Part shown: one piece after another, positions 62,083-64,000 of the stretch
Layout: the number at the start of each line of letters is the position of its first letter
How positions within the stretch are numbered: position 1 is the first letter of the stretch
DNA from: Deinococcus aquaedulcis
GTDB lineage: Bacteria > Deinococcota > Deinococci > Deinococcales > Deinococcaceae
Length of the DNA stretch: 64,000 bases
Direction of reading: 5' to 3'
Assembly: GCF_019693445.1 (NCBI RefSeq)
Contig: NZ_JAHRBL010000018.1
Span: 10,358-74,357, forward strand
Position numbers and translations under genes: made by a program
The notes under the pieces: generated by a model
Told to the model about the DNA's origin: nothing
The model's database searches: none
Seen by the model: only the letters and a program-made list of their open reading frames with translations

Positions 62083-63300
62083 ATGCTCCATTCCTCCCGC
62101 GCGTTGCGGGTCTATCTGGTCACAGAGGCCGTCATGGCCGCTGCGTTTGCCCTGGCGTATACGTTGCAAGGGCTGTATTTCGTTCAAACGGTGGGCCTGA
62201 CGCCCTTTCAGTTGCTGCTGGTGGGCGCGGCGCTGGAACTGTCGGCGTTTCTGCTGGAGGTCCCCACGGGCGTGCTGGCCGACGCCTTTTCGCGCAAGTG
62301 GTCAGTGGTGCTGGGCTGCGCGGCGCTGGGTATTGCCATGCTGCTGGTGGGCTCGTTTCCGGTGTTCGGCGTCATTCTGGCGGCGCAGGTGGTGAGTGCT
62401 TTGGGCTACACCTGCCTCAGCGGCGCGCAGGAAGCGTGGCTGGCCGACGAACTGGGCGAGGACCGGCTGGGCGGCGCCCTGCTGCTGGGCGGGCAATATG
62501 CCCGCGTGGCCGGGGTGGGGGGCATTCTGGGCGCAGCGGGGCTGGCGGCCTTGGGCGGCCCTGCGCTGTGCATCGTGGTGGGCGGGGGCACGCTGCTGGC
62601 GCTGGCGGCGTTCCTGGCGCTGCGGATGCCGGAACAGGGCTTCACCCGCGCCGCTCCCGGCGAGCGGTCCACCTGGGCCAGTCTCACGGCCCCGCTGGTG
62701 CAGGGCGTGCGCGAGGTGCGGGGGCGTCCGGTGCTGACCCTGCTGATCGCGGCGGCGGCCCTGTACGGCGCCAGCACCGAGGCCCTGGACCGCCTGAACG
62801 AGTTTCTGCTGCTGCGCGAAACCGGCCTGCCGGGCGGGCTGAGCCCCGAGGGCTGGTTTATTGCCCTGGCGCTGACCGGGTCGCTGCTGGGGTGGGCGGT
62901 GCTGGAACCGCTGCGCCGCCGTCTGGACCTGGGCCAGCCCAGGCAGGTGGCGCGCACCCTGCGCGTGGTGCTGGGCCTGAGTGTGGCGGCGCTGCTGGCC
63001 TTTGCACTGGCCCCCAGTTTTGGGTGGGCGGCGGGCGCCCTGCTGCTTCACGGTGTGCTGCGCGGCCTGTACAGTCCGCTGTATTCGGCATGGCTGAACC
63101 AGGGCCTGCCCAGTGGCTCGCGCGCCACCATCAATTCCTTCGCTTCGCAGGCCGACGCCCTGGGACAGGTAAGCTGCGGGCCGCTGTTCGGGCTGGCGGG
63201 CAACCTGTGGGGCGTGCGCGCGGCGCTGGCCCTGGCGGCCTTGGTGCGCCTGCCTACCCTGGCCCTGCTGAGCCGCGCCGGGAAGGGTGAACTTCGGTGA
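62083..63300 (+). CDS. MFS transporter
   Basis: A 405-residue major-facilitator protein with about 12 membrane helices. The helix 2-3 loop reads VPTGVLADAFSRKWSVVLG, the MFS signature. Ala/Leu-rich helices follow to NSFASQADALGQVSCGPLFGL near the C-terminus, typical of drug or metabolite efflux-type carriers. GAGG lies 7 bases before the ATG and TTGACA at 62048-62053 may be a -35. The stop overlaps the DUF5984 gene (GTGA). Confidence 0.88.
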   Translation: MLHSSRALRVYLVTEAVMAAAFALAYTLQGLYFVQTVGLTPFQLLLVGAALELSAFLLEVPTGVLADAFSRKWSVVLGCAALGIAMLLVGSFPVFGVILAAQVVSALGYTCLSGAQEAWLADELGEDRLGGALLLGGQYARVAGVGGILGAAGLAALGGPALCIVVGGGTLLALAAFLALRMPEQGFTRAAPGERSTWASLTAPLVQGVREVRGRPVLTLLIAAAALYGASTEALDRLNEFLLLRETGLPGGLSPEGWFIALALTGSLLGWAVLEPLRRRLDLGQPRQVARTLRVVLGLSVAALLAFALAPSFGWAAGALLLHGVLRGLYSPLYSAWLNQGLPSGSRATINSFASQADALGQVSCGPLFGLAGNLWGVRAALALAALVRLPTLALLSRAGKGELR

Positions 63301-63905
63301 GCCCGCTGTTCGGCTTCCGGTTACAGCCCCTGCCCGCCCTGATTCAGGCCTGGGAGGCTGGCGGTTTTGACCCACAGGTCTACCTGCGCGGCTGGTACTG
63401 GCTGTCGTACGGGTGGTTCTGGCTGACCACGCCAGACGGGGATGTCCCCACCACCCATCCCGCGTTGAACGCCGCTTTTGGCCTGCCGCCAGACCCGGAG
63501 CCGCATCTGGACTATCAGGTGGCGCGCCTGTGGCTGGATCTGGACGAGATACTGCCGCGCGTGCTGGAGCCGCTGCCGCCAGCCCTCGCCAGCGTGCTCG
63601 CCTCGGGCTCCTGGGCAGGGTGGAAAGCGCAGGTGTCGGCCTGGCAGCACGCGCGGCCGGATGAGCAGGCAGACTGGGACGCCTGGTTGACCGCCACCGG
63701 CTGGGAGAACGGGCGCGTGCTGGATATGGGGTATCTGGCGGCGCCGCCGGTTCTGCGGTTCTGGCGGGAGGGGGAGACCGTCACAATGTCGTGGGACACG
63801 ACAAATAAACGGGTGGACGGCCACCTGTGCTGGGCAGAAACCCAGGGCCAGCAGCGTCTGAGCGTGACGGCTTTTCAGGCTGATACAAATTTGAAGTATA
63901 GTTAG
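63297..63905 (+). CDS. DUF5984 family protein
   Basis: A 202-residue protein from GTG 63297. Seen: PALIQAWEAGGFDPQVYLRG, WYWLSYGWFWLTT and ADWDAWLTATGWENGRVLDMGYL, matching DUF5984. No signal peptide; function unknown. It is co-translated with the MFS gene through a GTGA overlap. The last residues (QADTNLKYS) fall in AT-richer DNA that continues in frame after the stop into a transposase-like sequence, so the original C-terminus may have been lost. Confidence 0.78.
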   Translation: MSPLFGFRLQPLPALIQAWEAGGFDPQVYLRGWYWLSYGWFWLTTPDGDVPTTHPALNAAFGLPPDPEPHLDYQVARLWLDLDEILPRVLEPLPPALASVLASGSWAGWKAQVSAWQHARPDEQADWDAWLTATGWENGRVLDMGYLAAPPVLRFWREGETVTMSWDTTNKRVDGHLCWAETQGQQRLSVTAFQADTNLKYS

Positions 63906-63908
63906 TGT

Positions 63909-64000
63909 ATCAAAGCGATCATTCCTCTGAAGCACTTAGATGAAGACGAACTGCTGCGTCGTCAACGCCAAGCCTCAACCGCCGACGAGCGTGATCGTTG
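63909..64000 (+). mobile_element. Possible 5' end of an IS element / transposase (partial)
   Basis: The last 92 bases read IKAIIPLKHLDEDELLRRQR and on through ASTADERDR in the same frame as the end of DUF5984, without a clear start codon. The composition resembles the helical N-terminus of IS630-type transposases. GATACA (63882-63887) and TGTATC (63906-63911) form a 6-bp inverted pair at the junction. Too short to be sure; it could also be an unrelated gene. Confidence 0.35.

Overview
This window is chromosomal DNA from a Deinococcus or a very close relative. The evidence is very high GC (about 68-70% by eye) in most of the window, a PriA that has lost its helicase motifs, a short RNase II/R-type enzyme like D. 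radiodurans DrII, an HD-Pnk/PARG/RNA-ligase cluster, many GC-rich intergenic palindromes, and at least fifteen genes whose start codon lies 6-7 nt after a TANNNT -10 box, the leaderless layout typical of the genus.

Layout. 0-10 kb: end of an ABC exporter, transketolase with a long leader, a GNAT protein, three copies of a tiny promoter-terminator repeat, a Tat-exported DUF1501/DUF1800/CxxCH operon, an ECF sigma / anti-sigma / RseB-like operon with its own ECF-type promoter, and a DtxR regulator. 10-20 kb: cobS-cobC-cobT, a trypsin-like protease with tandem C-terminal repeats, a phosphotransferase, a divergent SDR/HxlR pair, trpF, and a dense cluster of DnaA boxes. 19.7-25.6 kb: a tightly overlapping operon of nucleic-acid end-processing enzymes (two YcgL-type nucleotidyltransferases, an RNA ligase, a PARG-like glycohydrolase, an HD-Pnk end-healing fusion and an ERI1-like exonuclease). 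25.7-42.7 kb: priA, a dNTPase, a P450 with divergent regulator, agmatine-to-putrescine genes (aguB, aguA), a K+ channel, a DsbA-like protein, VOC and GNAT proteins, a phosphoribosyltransferase and the RNB exonuclease. 43-53 kb: a DUF4097/SHOCT/DUF2089 envelope-stress-like cluster, a CRP-type regulator, an acyl-CoA dehydrogenase, a Gre factor, tRNA-Ala(GGC), and a TAXI solute-binding operon.

53.3-62 kb is accessory: a frameshifted ORF, VapBC-like and MazF toxin-antitoxin pairs with palindromic operators, a four-gene low-GC (about 40%) island encoding a membrane-anchored phosphoribosyltransferase, a thymidylate-kinase-like enzyme and a P-loop nucleoside-kinase-like enzyme, then carB and a DUF433/DUF5615 pair whose toxin is frameshifted. 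The window closes with an MFS transporter, a DUF5984 gene and what looks like the start of a transposase.

The two systems most worth following are the RNA/DNA end-repair operon (20.5-25.5 kb) and the low-GC nucleotide-salvage-like island (55.7-58.1 kb). The three promoter-terminator cassettes (3.9-4.6 kb) and the DnaA-box cluster (18.37-18.54 kb) are the most unusual non-coding elements.
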